DNA of 64,000 bases from Dokdonella sp. (GCA_024707225.1 JANQAE010000001.1:186001-250000), one strand, 5' to 3'; positions 28,005 through 37,268 are shown, counted from the first letter of the stretch. The notes: generated by a model from the sequence alone, not told the origin. Program-made: numbers and translations.

Positions 28005-29126
28005 TCAGCGCGCCGGCGGCAGCGCGGCCAGCACGACGTCGCGGAAGATGCCCTGCGACTGCGGGTGCGCGAAACGCTGGTTGTAGGCGCTGCTGGTGAT
28101 CACCGCGACCAGATCGAGCTCCGGCACCACGAACACGTAGTTGCCGCCGTTGCCGGACATCGCCCAGGCCGGCTGCTCCTTGCCGCCGTACGGAAAGCGG
28201 AAGCGCCAGATCTGGTAGCCGTAGTCGGCGTCGTCACGCGCCTGCGCGCGTACGGTCAGCATCGCGCGCACCCAGGCCTTGGAGATCACCGGCTTGCCGT
28301 GCCATTGGCCGTCGGCGCGCAGCAGCTCGCCGAGCTTGGCCAGGTCGCGGCTGCGCAGGCGGGTGCCGCCGCCGCCCATCGCGGTGCCGTCGGGCGCGAG
28401 ATTCCACTGCACCGCGGCGATGCCGAGCGGCTGCTCGATCGCCTCGCGCGAGAACGCCGGCAGCGGCTGGCGCGTCGCGCGCTCGACCAGCGCGCCGAGC
28501 AGGAACGAGCCGGCCGTGCAGTACGAGAACGCGCGGCCGTGCGGACTGTCGGCCGGCTTGGTCTCCCACGGCGCGAAACCCTTGATCGGCAGGCCCAGCG
28601 CGAAGCCGATCCAGTCCTCGCCGACGTACATGCGCTCCTCGTGGCCGCTGGAGAACTGATTCTCGTCGTTGCATTCGAGCAGCGAGCTCATCGTCAGCAG
28701 GTCCTCCAAGGTGATCGCGTCCTTGCGCGGGTCCGGATGCCCGAACGGCCGGCGGTCGGCGAAGTAGGGCGCGACGCGTGCCTGCGCATCGGGGATCAGG
28801 CCGCGGTCGATCGCGGCGCCGACCAGCAGCGCGGTCAGGCTCTTGGTCAGCGAGCGCGTGTCGTTGAGGCGGTCGCGCGCGCCGTCGTTGAAATAGCGTT
28901 CGTAGACTAGGGCGCCGCGATGCGCGACGACCAGGCTGGTGACGCCTTTCCAGGTGCCGTCGGCGATGTGGCGCTCGGCGGTCGCGAACGCGGCCGTATC
29001 CCAGCCGGCCGACCGCGCGTCGGCGACGGTCCAGCCGTCGTCGGTGCGTTCCGGCACGGTATAGCCGGCCGCGGCGGCCGCGGTCGGCAGCAGGGCCGCG
29101 AGGAGGACGGTGAGGTGCAGGCGCAT
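28005..29126 (-). CDS. exported serine hydrolase, beta-lactamase/penicillin-binding-protein superfamily
   Basis: 373 aa. ATG 29126 opens the signal peptide MRLHLTVLLAALLPTAAAAAG. The class C-type catalytic SxxK is SLTK (Ser92, Lys95) in NDTRSLTKSLTALLVG, the second motif Tyr lies in FSYCTAGSFLLG, and the third motif region is SGNGGNYVFVVPELDLVAVI near the end. The family includes esterases, D-aminopeptidases and AmpC-like proteins; this sequence does not decide among them and should not be read as antibiotic resistance. Likely periplasmic. Transcribed away from its neighbour at 29323, separated by that gene's terminator. Confidence 0.9.
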   Translation of the reverse strand: MRLHLTVLLAALLPTAAAAAGYTVPERTDDGWTVADARSAGWDTAAFATAERHIADGTWKGVTSLVVAHRGALVYERYFNDGARDRLNDTRSLTKSLTALLVGAAIDRGLIPDAQARVAPYFADRRPFGHPDPRKDAITLEDLLTMSSLLECNDENQFSSGHEERMYVGEDWIGFALGLPIKGFAPWETKPADSPHGRAFSYCTAGSFLLGALVERATRQPLPAFSREAIEQPLGIAAVQWNLAPDGTAMGGGGTRLRSRDLAKLGELLRADGQWHGKPVISKAWVRAMLTVRAQARDDADYGYQIWRFRFPYGGKEQPAWAMSGNGGNYVFVVPELDLVAVITSSAYNQRFAHPQSQGIFRDVVLAALPPAR

Positions 29127-29248
29127 CGGAACTCCGGAGCAGGGACGAGGAGTCCGCAGTAGAGCCGTGCGCCGAATGAAGTGCCGGAAGCTGTGCTGAA
29201 GATTCGCTGCAAGTGGCTGAAAAAGCGCGTGCGCGATGATCCTAGACG

Positions 29249-29275
29249 AAAAAAGGGAGCGGCGCGGCCGCTCCC
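29249..29275 (-). terminator. intrinsic terminator after IPTL-tailed paralog B
   Basis: On the minus strand the stem gggagcggc/gccgctccc (9 bp, loop of three) is followed by TTTTTT (29249-29254), about 48 bases past the stop of the gene at 29323-30876. Canonical Rho-independent terminator. Confidence 0.9.
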
Positions 29276-29322
29276 CGTTCGAGCGCGGCGCGGCGCCGTC
29301 AGCGGCGCCGTGCCGGGGTGTT

Positions 29323-30876
29323 TCAGCGCCGGAAGATCGTCCAGGCCGCAGCGGCCAGACCGAGCATCAGCAGCATCAGGCCCGACAGGCCCAGCGACGG
29401 CACCGCCTGCGCGGCCGGCGGTTCGCCGCTGCCGGCCAGCACCGTGAAGCCGTTCGGCAGGCTCGCGTTCTGGTCGCCGGCCGCATTGGTGCCGGTCACC
29501 GTGCGCGGGCCGGGCGTCGCGCCGGGCGCGATCGCCAGCGTCGCGGTCGCGGTCGTCGCGCCGGTCGCGGTGAGGTTGGACACCGTGATGCCGTCGCCGA
29601 ACGCGACCGCCATGCCGCTCGCGAAGCCGGTGCCCTGCAGTGTGACCTGCAGCGTCGCGCCGACCAGGGCGGCCGCCGGGGTGACCCGCGTCAGCGTGAA
29701 CGGATCGGTCGGCGGGCCGCCGCTGCCGGTGACCTGGAAGCCGTTGCGCAGCGTCGCGGTCAGCGTGCCGCCGGCGTTGGTGCCGGTGACGTCGCGCGGA
29801 CCGACCGTCGCGTCGGCGGCGATCGTCAGCGTCGCGGTGGCGGTGGCGGCGTCGACGACGTCGAGGTCGGCCACGCTGATGCCGCTGCCGAACGCGACCG
29901 ACATGCCGTCGGCGAAACCGATGCCGCGGATCGTGACCGGCACGGTCGCGCCCTGCGCGCCGCTGGCCGGGGTGACGCTGCTGACGTCGAACTGCGCGAT
30001 CGACGGGATTTCGCCGAACGAGGTCGCGGCCAGGATCGTCACGCTGGCACCGGCCGCCAGCGTGCGGTTCCACTGCAGCGCGGCGCCGTTGTCCATGCAG
30101 CTGGCACTGGCGAGCGCGCCGTCGAGGTCGCCGCTGCCGATCTGCGACCAGACGTTGCTGTAGCCGTTGCCGGTGTAGCGGTCGGCCGGCGTCTGCGGGA
30201 TGTAGAGGATGTAGTAGCTGGCCGGCGAGCCGCAGTCGCTGCCGCCCGGGCTGCCCGAGGCGGCCTCGCGATACGGGATGCCGCTGTCGCTGGCGGCCAG
30301 ATAGATGTCGCCGCCGAGGTAGATCTGCACGGTCTGCGCGGCCGCGCCGCCATTGGTCAGCGTGAAGCGCTTCGTGAAGAAGTTCTTGCCGTTGACGTAG
30401 CGCACTTCCTGGCGGCTGGTCAGGCCCGAGCCGCCGAGCGCGGCCTCGACGGTCACGACGAACGGATCGGCCTCCGAGCCGGTGCCGGCCGGGCCGCTGA
30501 TCGCGCCGGCGGCATACGGCGTGACGGCGCCGAGGCTCGAGGTCGCCGTGCCGGCCGGATGGCTGCCGAAGTCCGGCGTGTACAGCGTGCCGCCGGCGCG
30601 GACCATCCAGCCCATGTCGGCCAGGCCGGTGGTCTGCGACGGGAAGATCTGGCCGGAGCCGGGCACCTGGTCGTTGACGATCTGGAACGAGTGCTCGGCG
30701 CCGATCAGAACGGTCAGCGGGCTTCCGGCGATCGTCGCCATCGCCGGCGCATCGCCGCGGCGCGCTTCGACGTAGCCGGCCTTGGTCGCGAGCGCCGGGC
30801 CGGCGAGCACCGCGAGCAGGGCGGAGGCGGCCAGTGCGAGCCGGCGTCCGGTGGAGGGCAGGGGGCGTGGAGTCAT
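29323..30876 (-). CDS. exported IPT/TIG-domain protein with IPTL-like C-terminal sorting signal (paralog B)
   Basis: Start chosen at ATG 30876 (MTPRPLPSTGRRLALAASALL), the first codon before a proper signal peptide; 517 aa. Domain order equals paralog A at 15593-17158: signal peptide, a unique N-terminal domain (EHSFQIVNDQVPGSGQIFPS, YLGGDIYLAASDSG, YYILYIPQTPADRYTG), two IPT/TIG repeats (VSSVTPASGAQGATVPVTI; LTRVTPAAALVGATLQVTL) and a tail of V-P-S-L, hydrophobic helix and R-R. The two proteins are similar along their whole length, and long stretches of DNA are nearly identical. The two copies face each other in inverted orientation about 12 kb apart. Probably a surface protein of a paralog family using the same sorting system. 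Confidence 0.8.
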   Translation of the reverse strand: MTPRPLPSTGRRLALAASALLAVLAGPALATKAGYVEARRGDAPAMATIAGSPLTVLIGAEHSFQIVNDQVPGSGQIFPSQTTGLADMGWMVRAGGTLYTPDFGSHPAGTATSSLGAVTPYAAGAISGPAGTGSEADPFVVTVEAALGGSGLTSRQEVRYVNGKNFFTKRFTLTNGGAAAQTVQIYLGGDIYLAASDSGIPYREAASGSPGGSDCGSPASYYILYIPQTPADRYTGNGYSNVWSQIGSGDLDGALASASCMDNGAALQWNRTLAAGASVTILAATSFGEIPSIAQFDVSSVTPASGAQGATVPVTIRGIGFADGMSVAFGSGISVADLDVVDAATATATLTIAADATVGPRDVTGTNAGGTLTATLRNGFQVTGSGGPPTDPFTLTRVTPAAALVGATLQVTLQGTGFASGMAVAFGDGITVSNLTATGATTATATLAIAPGATPGPRTVTGTNAAGDQNASLPNGFTVLAGSGEPPAAQAVPSLGLSGLMLLMLGLAAAAWTIFRR

Positions 30877-31644
30877 GTCAGGTCCTTGGGGTTGCAGAAA
30901 AGTCGTGTACCGATCGGGCGCGACGGCGGGCAGCCGCACCGGCCGGGGCCGAGGCGGTCACGCGGCCGTGGCCGCGAGGACGTCCCCGGCGGATCGGCGC
31001 AGGCGCGCCGGGCCGTCGTGCGCTGTCGTGCGGACGCCACGGCGCCAGGGGAGCGCGGCGGCGAGGATCGGGAGGTCGTCAGGTCATCGGCGAGCGGATC
31101 GTGCGGGCCGGCGCGGCGGCCGGTTCGTTGCGTCGGAGCCGGCGAACTATGGCGGCCGGGGCGGCCCGCCGCATTCGCCGGCGATGCGGTTGCGGTTCGC
31201 CATCGATCCGCGAACGGCGCGGAGCGGGACGAACGGCCCGGAGTGTAGGCAGGCCGATCCGGTTTCGGAGCGCCGCATGCGCGCCGTGGACGATCCGTGG
31301 ACGAAACAGCAGTGCTGCGCGCGCCGGCGACGCTGCGCCGAGCGTGCCGTGCCATCGCCGGTCTGCGCGCTTCTTCTTCGAAGTGGGCGACAACGTGCGG
31401 ACAAATCCGTAGATCAGTGCGGTTGCCGCGTGCAGTGACCGAAGCGGTCGCGATCGTACCGCCGCGGCGGCGCCGGGCCGGTCCAATCGGCACGCCGGTC
31501 GTGCGAACGCATGACATCGACGTGTCAGGCATGGTTTTCGGCTGGGTTTGGAGCGCGATGCGAATGCGCCGGCGGCGGCGGTCACGCGATCGTCATGGCC
31601 TCGCCGGTCCGCCGGGCCGGCCTCGCCCGAGGAAAACCTTCGCC
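30877..31644. other. 768-base intergenic region, no supported gene
   Basis: The longest gene-free stretch of the window, between the divergent IPTL-tailed paralog B and an exported HAF-like protein. The ORFs here (30834-31412 plus, 31079-31741 minus, 31147-31404 minus) are Arg/Pro/Ala-rich, overlap each other on both strands and have no ribosome site or domain. It must contain two divergent promoters. I see no RNA gene or repeat, but a small RNA could not be excluded by eye. Confidence 0.5.
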
Positions 31645-32835
31645 ATGTTCCGATCGCCGATCCCCAGGTCCCGATCCGCCGTCGCCATCGTGCTGTGCGC
31701 ACTCGCCCTCGGCGCGGCCGGCCCGGTCGCCGCCGAGGCACCGATGCGTCTGCGCGAGCTGCCGTACGCCGGCTTCGGTGCGCCGCAGCCGTCGCGGGTC
31801 ACCGCCGACGGCACCGTCTACGGCGCCGACATGGTGTCGGGCAATACGCTGCGCTGGCTGCCCGACGCCGCGGCCGCCGAGGACCTCGGCGGCGGTCCGA
31901 CGTTCGCCCTCGTCAACATCACACCGCTGGCCAATCCCGACGGCAGCACGGTCGTCGCCAACTACATGCGCGAGGACGGCAAGCTGCTGGTCTCCAACCC
32001 GCGCGTCTACGAAGGCATCTTCGGCTGGACGATCCTGTCCGGCATGGACCAGATCAGCTCGCTGGCGATGGGCCTCAGCCGCGACGGCAGCCAGGTCGTC
32101 GGCTACGGCGGCGATCCGGACCTGCCGTTCAAGCCGTGGCAGTGGGATGCCGATCGCGGCCAGCGGATGCTGCCGGTGCCGGCCGGCATGGATGGCGGCG
32201 AGGCCTGGGCCGTCGCCGACGACGGCCGCGTCGCGGCCGGCCACGTCTCGGTGCTCGGCACCGACGAATGGGGCTGGCCGACCCGCTATCTCTACGGCGC
32301 GCGCTGGGTCGACGGCACGATCGAGCTGCTCGAGGACGCCGGCGGCCACACGCTCGGCCAGGTCGTCGCCTGCAATGCCGACTGCACGGTGCTGGTCGGC
32401 GGCGGCTACGGCGGCAAGCCCGACCCGCACCCGGACCGCGGCCGCGCCTGGTACTGGACCGAGTCCGAAGGGGCGGTCTATCTCGACACCTCGGGCCTGC
32501 CGGCCGGTGCGATGGCGCCGTACTACGCGATGGCGATCAGCGCCGACGGCAGCGTGATCGTGGGCACCTATACCGAGCAGGTCCAGACGCCGTTCGGCAT
32601 CGTCGTCGTCAACAAGCCGTTCCGCTGGACGCGCGGCGGCGGCGCCGAATGCCTGATCGAGCGCATCGCCGCGTCGGGCTACGCGTTCGGCGGCGACGGC
32701 TGGGAACTGGTCGCCAATTCGGTATCGGCCGACGGCCGCCATGTGCTGCTGAACGGCATGGACGCCGACTACGCGCTGCACGGCGCCGTGCTGACGTTCG
32801 ACCGCGACGGCCTGTTCGCCGACGGTTTCGACTGA
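31645..32835 (+). CDS. exported HAF-repeat-like protein with C-terminal FADGFD tail
   Basis: 396 aa; start at ATG 31645 with GAGGA upstream rather than the longer ORF-track start. Signal peptide RSRSAVAIVLCALALGAAGPVAAE. The body consists of repeated segments of the form x-S-x-DGSxVVGxxxxxxxxxxPFxW (GLSRDGSQVVGYGG...FKPWQWD; AISADGSVIVGTYTEQ...FRWTRGG; SVSADGRHVLLNG), as in extracellular HAF-repeat and beta-propeller-like proteins. It ends in GLFADGFD, the acidic tail common to several exported proteins here. Role unknown; probably extracellular or outer surface. It heads a run of tail-bearing genes on the plus strand up to 43 kb, although unrelated genes lie between them. Confidence 0.75.
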   Translation: MFRSPIPRSRSAVAIVLCALALGAAGPVAAEAPMRLRELPYAGFGAPQPSRVTADGTVYGADMVSGNTLRWLPDAAAAEDLGGGPTFALVNITPLANPDGSTVVANYMREDGKLLVSNPRVYEGIFGWTILSGMDQISSLAMGLSRDGSQVVGYGGDPDLPFKPWQWDADRGQRMLPVPAGMDGGEAWAVADDGRVAAGHVSVLGTDEWGWPTRYLYGARWVDGTIELLEDAGGHTLGQVVACNADCTVLVGGGYGGKPDPHPDRGRAWYWTESEGAVYLDTSGLPAGAMAPYYAMAISADGSVIVGTYTEQVQTPFGIVVVNKPFRWTRGGGAECLIERIAASGYAFGGDGWELVANSVSADGRHVLLNGMDADYALHGAVLTFDRDGLFADGFD

Positions 32836-32936
32836 GGCGTCGCCCGCGCGGCGCGCCGGCTTCGACACGCGCAGCGGTCCGAGGCGGCGCCCGCGCCGCG
32901 CCGCGATGGCCCGGGCGGCACGGGCCGTCGCGCCGG

Positions 32937-32964
32937 GCCGGTCCGATCCGGTCCGATCCGGTCC
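32937..32964 (+). repeat. short tandem repeat, period 10
   Basis: The unit gtccgatccg occurs twice in full (32941-32960) with partial copies on both sides, within the 211-base gap upstream of the delta-60/IgGFc-binding gene. Probably a local slippage repeat. Confidence 0.6.
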
Positions 32965-33046
32965 CGGCCGCGCGCGGCGAACCGGGCCGTGATCCCTGGC
33001 CGGGTCCGGCGCCGTATGTGGGAGGGAATCCCTATGGAGCCCGCCC

Positions 33047-35716
33047 ATGCGTCTGTCGTCCCTCGTGCTGATCGCCTGCTGCGCATCGGCATCCGCCTTC
33101 GCCGCCGACGGCGGACTCGATCCCGCCTTCGGCGACGCCGGCCGCCGCTCGTTCGGCTTCGTCGAAACCGATCAGGTCCAGCTGCGCGCGTTCGCGCGCA
33201 GCCCGCAGGGCCGTCTGTGGCTGTTCGGCGAGGCGCCGGACGATCCGGCCGCCCTGTTCATCGGGCGCATGGACAGCGCCGGCCAGCCCGACGGCGGCTT
33301 CGGGCCCGGCGGCGACGGCCGCCGCCGCACGGTGCTGCCGGCCGGGCTGATCGCGCAGACCGAGGCGCTGGTGCTCGACGGCGCGGTGCTGCAGCCCGAC
33401 GGCAAGCCGATCGTCTTCGGCGGCCTGCGTGCCGTGCCCGGCGAGACCGGCGCCTATCCGGCGATCGTCTGCCGCCTGGCGGCCGCCGGCAATTTCGACG
33501 GCAGCTTCGACGGCGACGGCTGCCGCACGCTGCGCGTGCTGGCCGCCGCCGACGAGGTCTGCCGCGTCACCGACGCCGCGATCGCGCCGGACGGCATGAT
33601 CGCCGTGGTCGGCAATTGCACGGCACCGGATGTATCCGAGCGTCCGTTCGTCGCGCGCCTGACCGCCGACGGCGCGCCGGACGCCGGCTTCGGCGGCGGA
33701 ACCGGCCTGGTGCCGGCGCCGCTGCCGCTGCCGGGCATCGCGAGCCAGCACTACGAGGCGCTCGTCGTGCGGACGGACCGGCGCATCGCCGTGCTCGGGC
33801 AGTTCCTGCTCTCGAGCGGGAATGCCCTGGACCACGAACTGGGCCTGGTGCAGTTCGAGCCCGGCGGCGGGCTCGATGCCTCGTTCAACGGCAACGGCAT
33901 ACGCACGTTCGCGTTCGATCTCGGCGCCGACGACGCCGACCGCGCCCGCGATCTGGTGCTGCGTCCGGACGGGCGGCTGCTCGCGCTCGGCGATGCCACG
34001 CTGACCGATCCTCCGATGACGGTCGCGCTGCTCGCCGGCGTGCTGCCGGACGGAACGCCGGACGGCGTCGTCGGCAGCGACGGCCGGCGCGTCGAGGACG
34101 TCGACGGCACGCTCGGCGCGAATGCGACGCTGGCCTCGCTCGAACTGGACGGGCAGGGCCGTGCGCTGATCGCCGCGCGCGAGGTCACCGGCCAGCCCGA
34201 CGCGATCACCGACACCGGCACCGACTTCTGGATCGGCTTTCCGCGCACGGCCGATACCGTTCCGGAGGACCAGTTCATCAAGGTGATGATCAGCAGCGAC
34301 CTGGCGACGACCGGTACGATCAGCAATGCCGCGCTCGGCATCGCGATTCCGTTCGCGACGGTGGCCGATGCCGCCACCGAGATCAGCTTGCCGATCGCGC
34401 TGCAGAACCCGGCCGACGACGATCTGCCGCTGCCGCTGGCGATCCATGTCGTCGCGCAGGCGCCGGTCAGCGTCGTCGCGATGAACGGCCGCCGCTTTTC
34501 GCTCGACAGCTTCGTCGCGACACCGACCGACCGCCTCGGCCGCGAATACCGGCTGATGGCCTGGGGCGACGGCCTCGGCCCCGGCAGCCAGCTGGTGCTC
34601 ACGGCGGTGGAGAACGCGACCACGGTCTGGATCACGCCGGCGGTCGCCGTCGCCGGCCATGCCGCCGGCGTGCCCTACGCGGTCACGCTGCAGCGCGGCC
34701 AGACCTACCATCTGTGGATCAACGGCGACGGCCAGGATCTGACCGGCACCCACATCGTCGGCGACAAGCCGATCGCGGTGCTCGGCGGGCACACCTGCGC
34801 GCAGGTGCCGGCCGGCTTGGAATTCTGCGACCTCGCCACCGAACAGCAGCAGCCGGTCGACGGCTGGGGCACGCGCTTCGTCTTCACGCCGAGCCCGCTG
34901 CTGCCGGGCGGCGAGCATCTGCGCGTGCTCGCGCACGAGGGCGACACCCGCGTCTGGCTCGACGGCGTGGCGGTGGCGACGCTCGATGCCGGCGCGACCT
35001 ACGACGTGCTGCGCAGTGCGCCGGCCGTCGTGACGACGAGCCGGCCGGCGGCCGCGGCGAAGCTCGCACCGAGCTGCGCGGTGCACGGTCTGCCGGACTG
35101 CTACGGCGATCCGAATCTGGTGCTGCTGCCGTCGACGCGGCAATGGTCCGCACGTCAGCACGTGGTGGTGCCGGCACCGCCGTTCGGCCTGGTGACCGAC
35201 CAGCGCATCACCCTCGTGGTGCCGGCCGCGCGCGCCGATCAGGTGTTCTTCGACGACGTGCTGCTGTCGCCGGGCCTGTTCACGCCGATCGGCGACGGCA
35301 GCTACGCGGTCGCGACGCTGACCCGCGCGCCGCGCACCTACACGGTCTCGGCGCCCGAACCGATCATGGTCGCGGTGGACGGCTACGCCGGTCGACAGGC
35401 ACATGCGCATACCGGCGCCGGCGCGCCGTTCCTCGAGGTCGGCCACGCGACCGGCAGCGCCGACGATGCGCTGCTGCGGCTCACTCCGGGTCTGGCGCGC
35501 GATCGCTGCTTCGGTCAGAACGGCCGCGTGACGATCGACCACACCGACCACGTCGGCGGCGCGACGCCGAGCGTCGACAGCGTGGTGCGCGCGTTCGCCG
35601 ATGGCGGCGGCGTGCTGGTCGGCAGTGCCGTGCGCAACAGCCAGAGCGGCGAGCGGCGCCTGCTGGCCTACCGGCTGATCGCCGAGGCGCTGTTCTGCGA
35701 CAACTTCGAGGAATAG
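33047..35716 (+). CDS. exported delta-60-repeat / IgGFc-binding-domain protein with acidic C-terminal tail
   Basis: 889 aa; ATG 33047 with GGAG nine bases upstream; signal peptide MRLSSLVLIACCASASAFA. Residues about 20-365 carry delta-60 (KELCH/propeller-like) repeats of the form LDPxFGxxG...xLQPDGKxxxxG (LDPAFGDAGRRSFG, FDGSFDGDGCRTL, LDASFNGNGIRTF). From about 385 comes an IgGFc-binding-like region, DTGTDFWIGFPRTAD, TGTISNAALGIAIPF, NGRRFSLDSFVATP, VDGWGTRFVFTPSPL, known from large bacterial surface proteins. The last 60 residues return to a delta-60-like strand (DRCFGQNGRVTID). The end LFCDNFEE is a variant of the acidic tail. Probably a surface adhesin or matrix protein; ligand unknown. 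Confidence 0.75.
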   Translation: MRLSSLVLIACCASASAFAADGGLDPAFGDAGRRSFGFVETDQVQLRAFARSPQGRLWLFGEAPDDPAALFIGRMDSAGQPDGGFGPGGDGRRRTVLPAGLIAQTEALVLDGAVLQPDGKPIVFGGLRAVPGETGAYPAIVCRLAAAGNFDGSFDGDGCRTLRVLAAADEVCRVTDAAIAPDGMIAVVGNCTAPDVSERPFVARLTADGAPDAGFGGGTGLVPAPLPLPGIASQHYEALVVRTDRRIAVLGQFLLSSGNALDHELGLVQFEPGGGLDASFNGNGIRTFAFDLGADDADRARDLVLRPDGRLLALGDATLTDPPMTVALLAGVLPDGTPDGVVGSDGRRVEDVDGTLGANATLASLELDGQGRALIAAREVTGQPDAITDTGTDFWIGFPRTADTVPEDQFIKVMISSDLATTGTISNAALGIAIPFATVADAATEISLPIALQNPADDDLPLPLAIHVVAQAPVSVVAMNGRRFSLDSFVATPTDRLGREYRLMAWGDGLGPGSQLVLTAVENATTVWITPAVAVAGHAAGVPYAVTLQRGQTYHLWINGDGQDLTGTHIVGDKPIAVLGGHTCAQVPAGLEFCDLATEQQQPVDGWGTRFVFTPSPLLPGGEHLRVLAHEGDTRVWLDGVAVATLDAGATYDVLRSAPAVVTTSRPAAAAKLAPSCAVHGLPDCYGDPNLVLLPSTRQWSARQHVVVPAPPFGLVTDQRITLVVPAARADQVFFDDVLLSPGLFTPIGDGSYAVATLTRAPRTYTVSAPEPIMVAVDGYAGRQAHAHTGAGAPFLEVGHATGSADDALLRLTPGLARDRCFGQNGRVTIDHTDHVGGATPSVDSVVRAFADGGGVLVGSAVRNSQSGERRLLAYRLIAEALFCDNFEE

Positions 35717-36068
35717 CCGGCTGCGTCTGCGGCGGCGCACCGGCGTCCGGCCGCGTCGAGGGCGGCGATGCCGATGCCGGGTCTGCGGCGAGACCGGACG
35801 CTGCCGCCGAGTCGCGACGGCACGACGCGGCCGGCGGCGAGGCGCTGCGGGCCGTTCCGCGCAGCCGGCGCCGTCGTGTGGCGCGGAGCCTGCCGTCCGC
35901 GGGCGCGCGTGAATCGAACGGTGTATCGGCTCCGGTCGTTCCAGGCCGCGTCCCCGGCGCCTTCGCCGCGGCAGCGGCCGGCAGGCCGGTGCCGCGCCGG
36001 ACGCCGGGCCGCCGGCGCCGGTGCGCGACCCTCTTCCGGGTGCACGTCGCAGCCGGCGCCTGGCCGGT
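35717..36068. other. intergenic region between convergent genes, no supported gene
   Basis: 352 bases between two convergent stop codons. The ORF 35768-36157 overlaps the flavoprotein gene in antisense and is Arg/Pro/Ala-rich without any motif. No T-tailed hairpin was found. Confidence 0.5.
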
Positions 36069-37268
36069 TCAGTGCGCGCGTGCCGCGATCGCTTCCCCGG
36101 CCGCGTGGCCCGACGCCCAGGCCCACTGGAAGTTGTAGCCGCCGAGCCAGCCGGTGACGTCGACGACCTCGCCGATGAAGTACAGGCCCTCGACCAGGCG
36201 CGACTGCATCGTGCTCGACGACAGCTGGTCGGTGTCGACGCCGCCGAGTGTGACCTCGGCGGTGCGGTAGCCCTCGGTGCCGCTCGCGATCAGCGGCCAG
36301 GCGCCGAGCACGGCGGCGATCTCGCGCAGCTGCGCGTCGCCGTACTGCCGCATCGGCCGGTTCGGCAGCCAGACCTCGCACAGTCGCTGCGCGAACCGGC
36401 GCGGCATCACCTCGGCCAGCACGGTCCTGAGCTCGGCCGCCGGCCGCTCGCGCCGTGCCTCGAGCAGCCAGCGGCCGGCATCGCGGTCGGGCAGCAGGTC
36501 CAAGCGCAGATCGTCGCCTGGCTGCCAGTACGAGGAGATCTGCAGGATCGCCGGACCGCTGACGCCGCGGTGCGTGATCAGCAGCTGGTTGCGGAACGCC
36601 GCGCCGTTGCAGCGCGCCTGGACCGGCAGCGCGACGCCGGCCAGATCGGCCAGGCGCTCCTGGTGCGCGCCGCTCAGCGTCAGCGGCACCAGGCCGGCGC
36701 GCGTCGCGCGCAGCGCATGACCGAACTGCCGCGCCAGCGCATAGCCCAAGCCCGATGCGCCCATGCTCGGGATCGACAGGCCGCCGGTCGCCACGACCAG
36801 GACCGGTGCGCGATACGGTCCCTGCGCCGTGTCGACGCGGAAGTGCCCGCCGTGGTGCTGCACGCGCTCGATCGGGCAGGCGACCTGCACGCGCACGCCG
36901 GCCGCCTCGCATTCGTCGAGCAGCATGCGCACGATCTGCTTGGACGAATCGTCGCAGAACAGCTGGCCCAGCTCCTTCTCGTGCCAGGCGATGCCGTGGC
37001 GGTCGACCAGGTCGATGAAGTCCTGCGGCGTGTAGCGCGCCAGCGCCGACTTGCAGAAATGCGGGTTGGCGCCGAGGTACTGCGCCGGCGAGGTGCCGGT
37101 ATTGGTGAAGTTGCAGCGTCCGCCGCCCGACATCAGGATCTTCTTGCCGGGCTTGTTGGCGTGATCGAGCACCAGCACGCGACGGCCGTGGCGGCCGGCC
37201 GCGATCGCGCACATCAGGCCGGCGGCGCCGGCGCCGAGCACGATCGCGTCGAGGCCGGCGGCGCTCAT
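36069..37268 (-). CDS. HI0933/YhiN-type FAD-dependent oxidoreductase (BaiN/RdsA family)
   Basis: 399 aa from ATG 37268. The N-terminal FAD-binding Rossmann motif is GAGAAGLMCAIAAGRHGRRVLVLDH, followed by the family hallmark KKILMSGGGRCNFTN. GGLSIPSMGASGLGYALARQFGH, the inserted domain with LLITHRGVSGPAILQISSYW, and the C-terminal TAEVTLGGVDTDQL...GLYFIGEVVDVTGWLGGYNFQWAWASGHAAG complete the HI0933 signature. Members are soluble flavoproteins sometimes annotated aminoacetone oxidase; the physiological substrate is unsettled. The frame in the ORF track extends far upstream, but the ATG directly before LDAIVLGAGAAG is the sensible start. It stands alone; the divergent neighbour is the 128-aa unknown gene. 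Confidence 0.9.
   Translation of the reverse strand: MSAAGLDAIVLGAGAAGLMCAIAAGRHGRRVLVLDHANKPGKKILMSGGGRCNFTNTGTSPAQYLGANPHFCKSALARYTPQDFIDLVDRHGIAWHEKELGQLFCDDSSKQIVRMLLDECEAAGVRVQVACPIERVQHHGGHFRVDTAQGPYRAPVLVVATGGLSIPSMGASGLGYALARQFGHALRATRAGLVPLTLSGAHQERLADLAGVALPVQARCNGAAFRNQLLITHRGVSGPAILQISSYWQPGDDLRLDLLPDRDAGRWLLEARRERPAAELRTVLAEVMPRRFAQRLCEVWLPNRPMRQYGDAQLREIAAVLGAWPLIASGTEGYRTAEVTLGGVDTDQLSSSTMQSRLVEGLYFIGEVVDVTGWLGGYNFQWAWASGHAAGEAIAARAH

Noticed and set aside
28005-29126. Reading the serine hydrolase as a beta-lactamase resistance gene
   Set aside because: Only the general SxxK superfamily pattern is present; the second and third motifs do not match class A or C lactamases closely.
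32989-36138. 1049-aa plus-strand ORF
   Set aside because: Out-of-frame shadow of the delta-60/IgGFc gene, which has a ribosome site and recognisable repeats.
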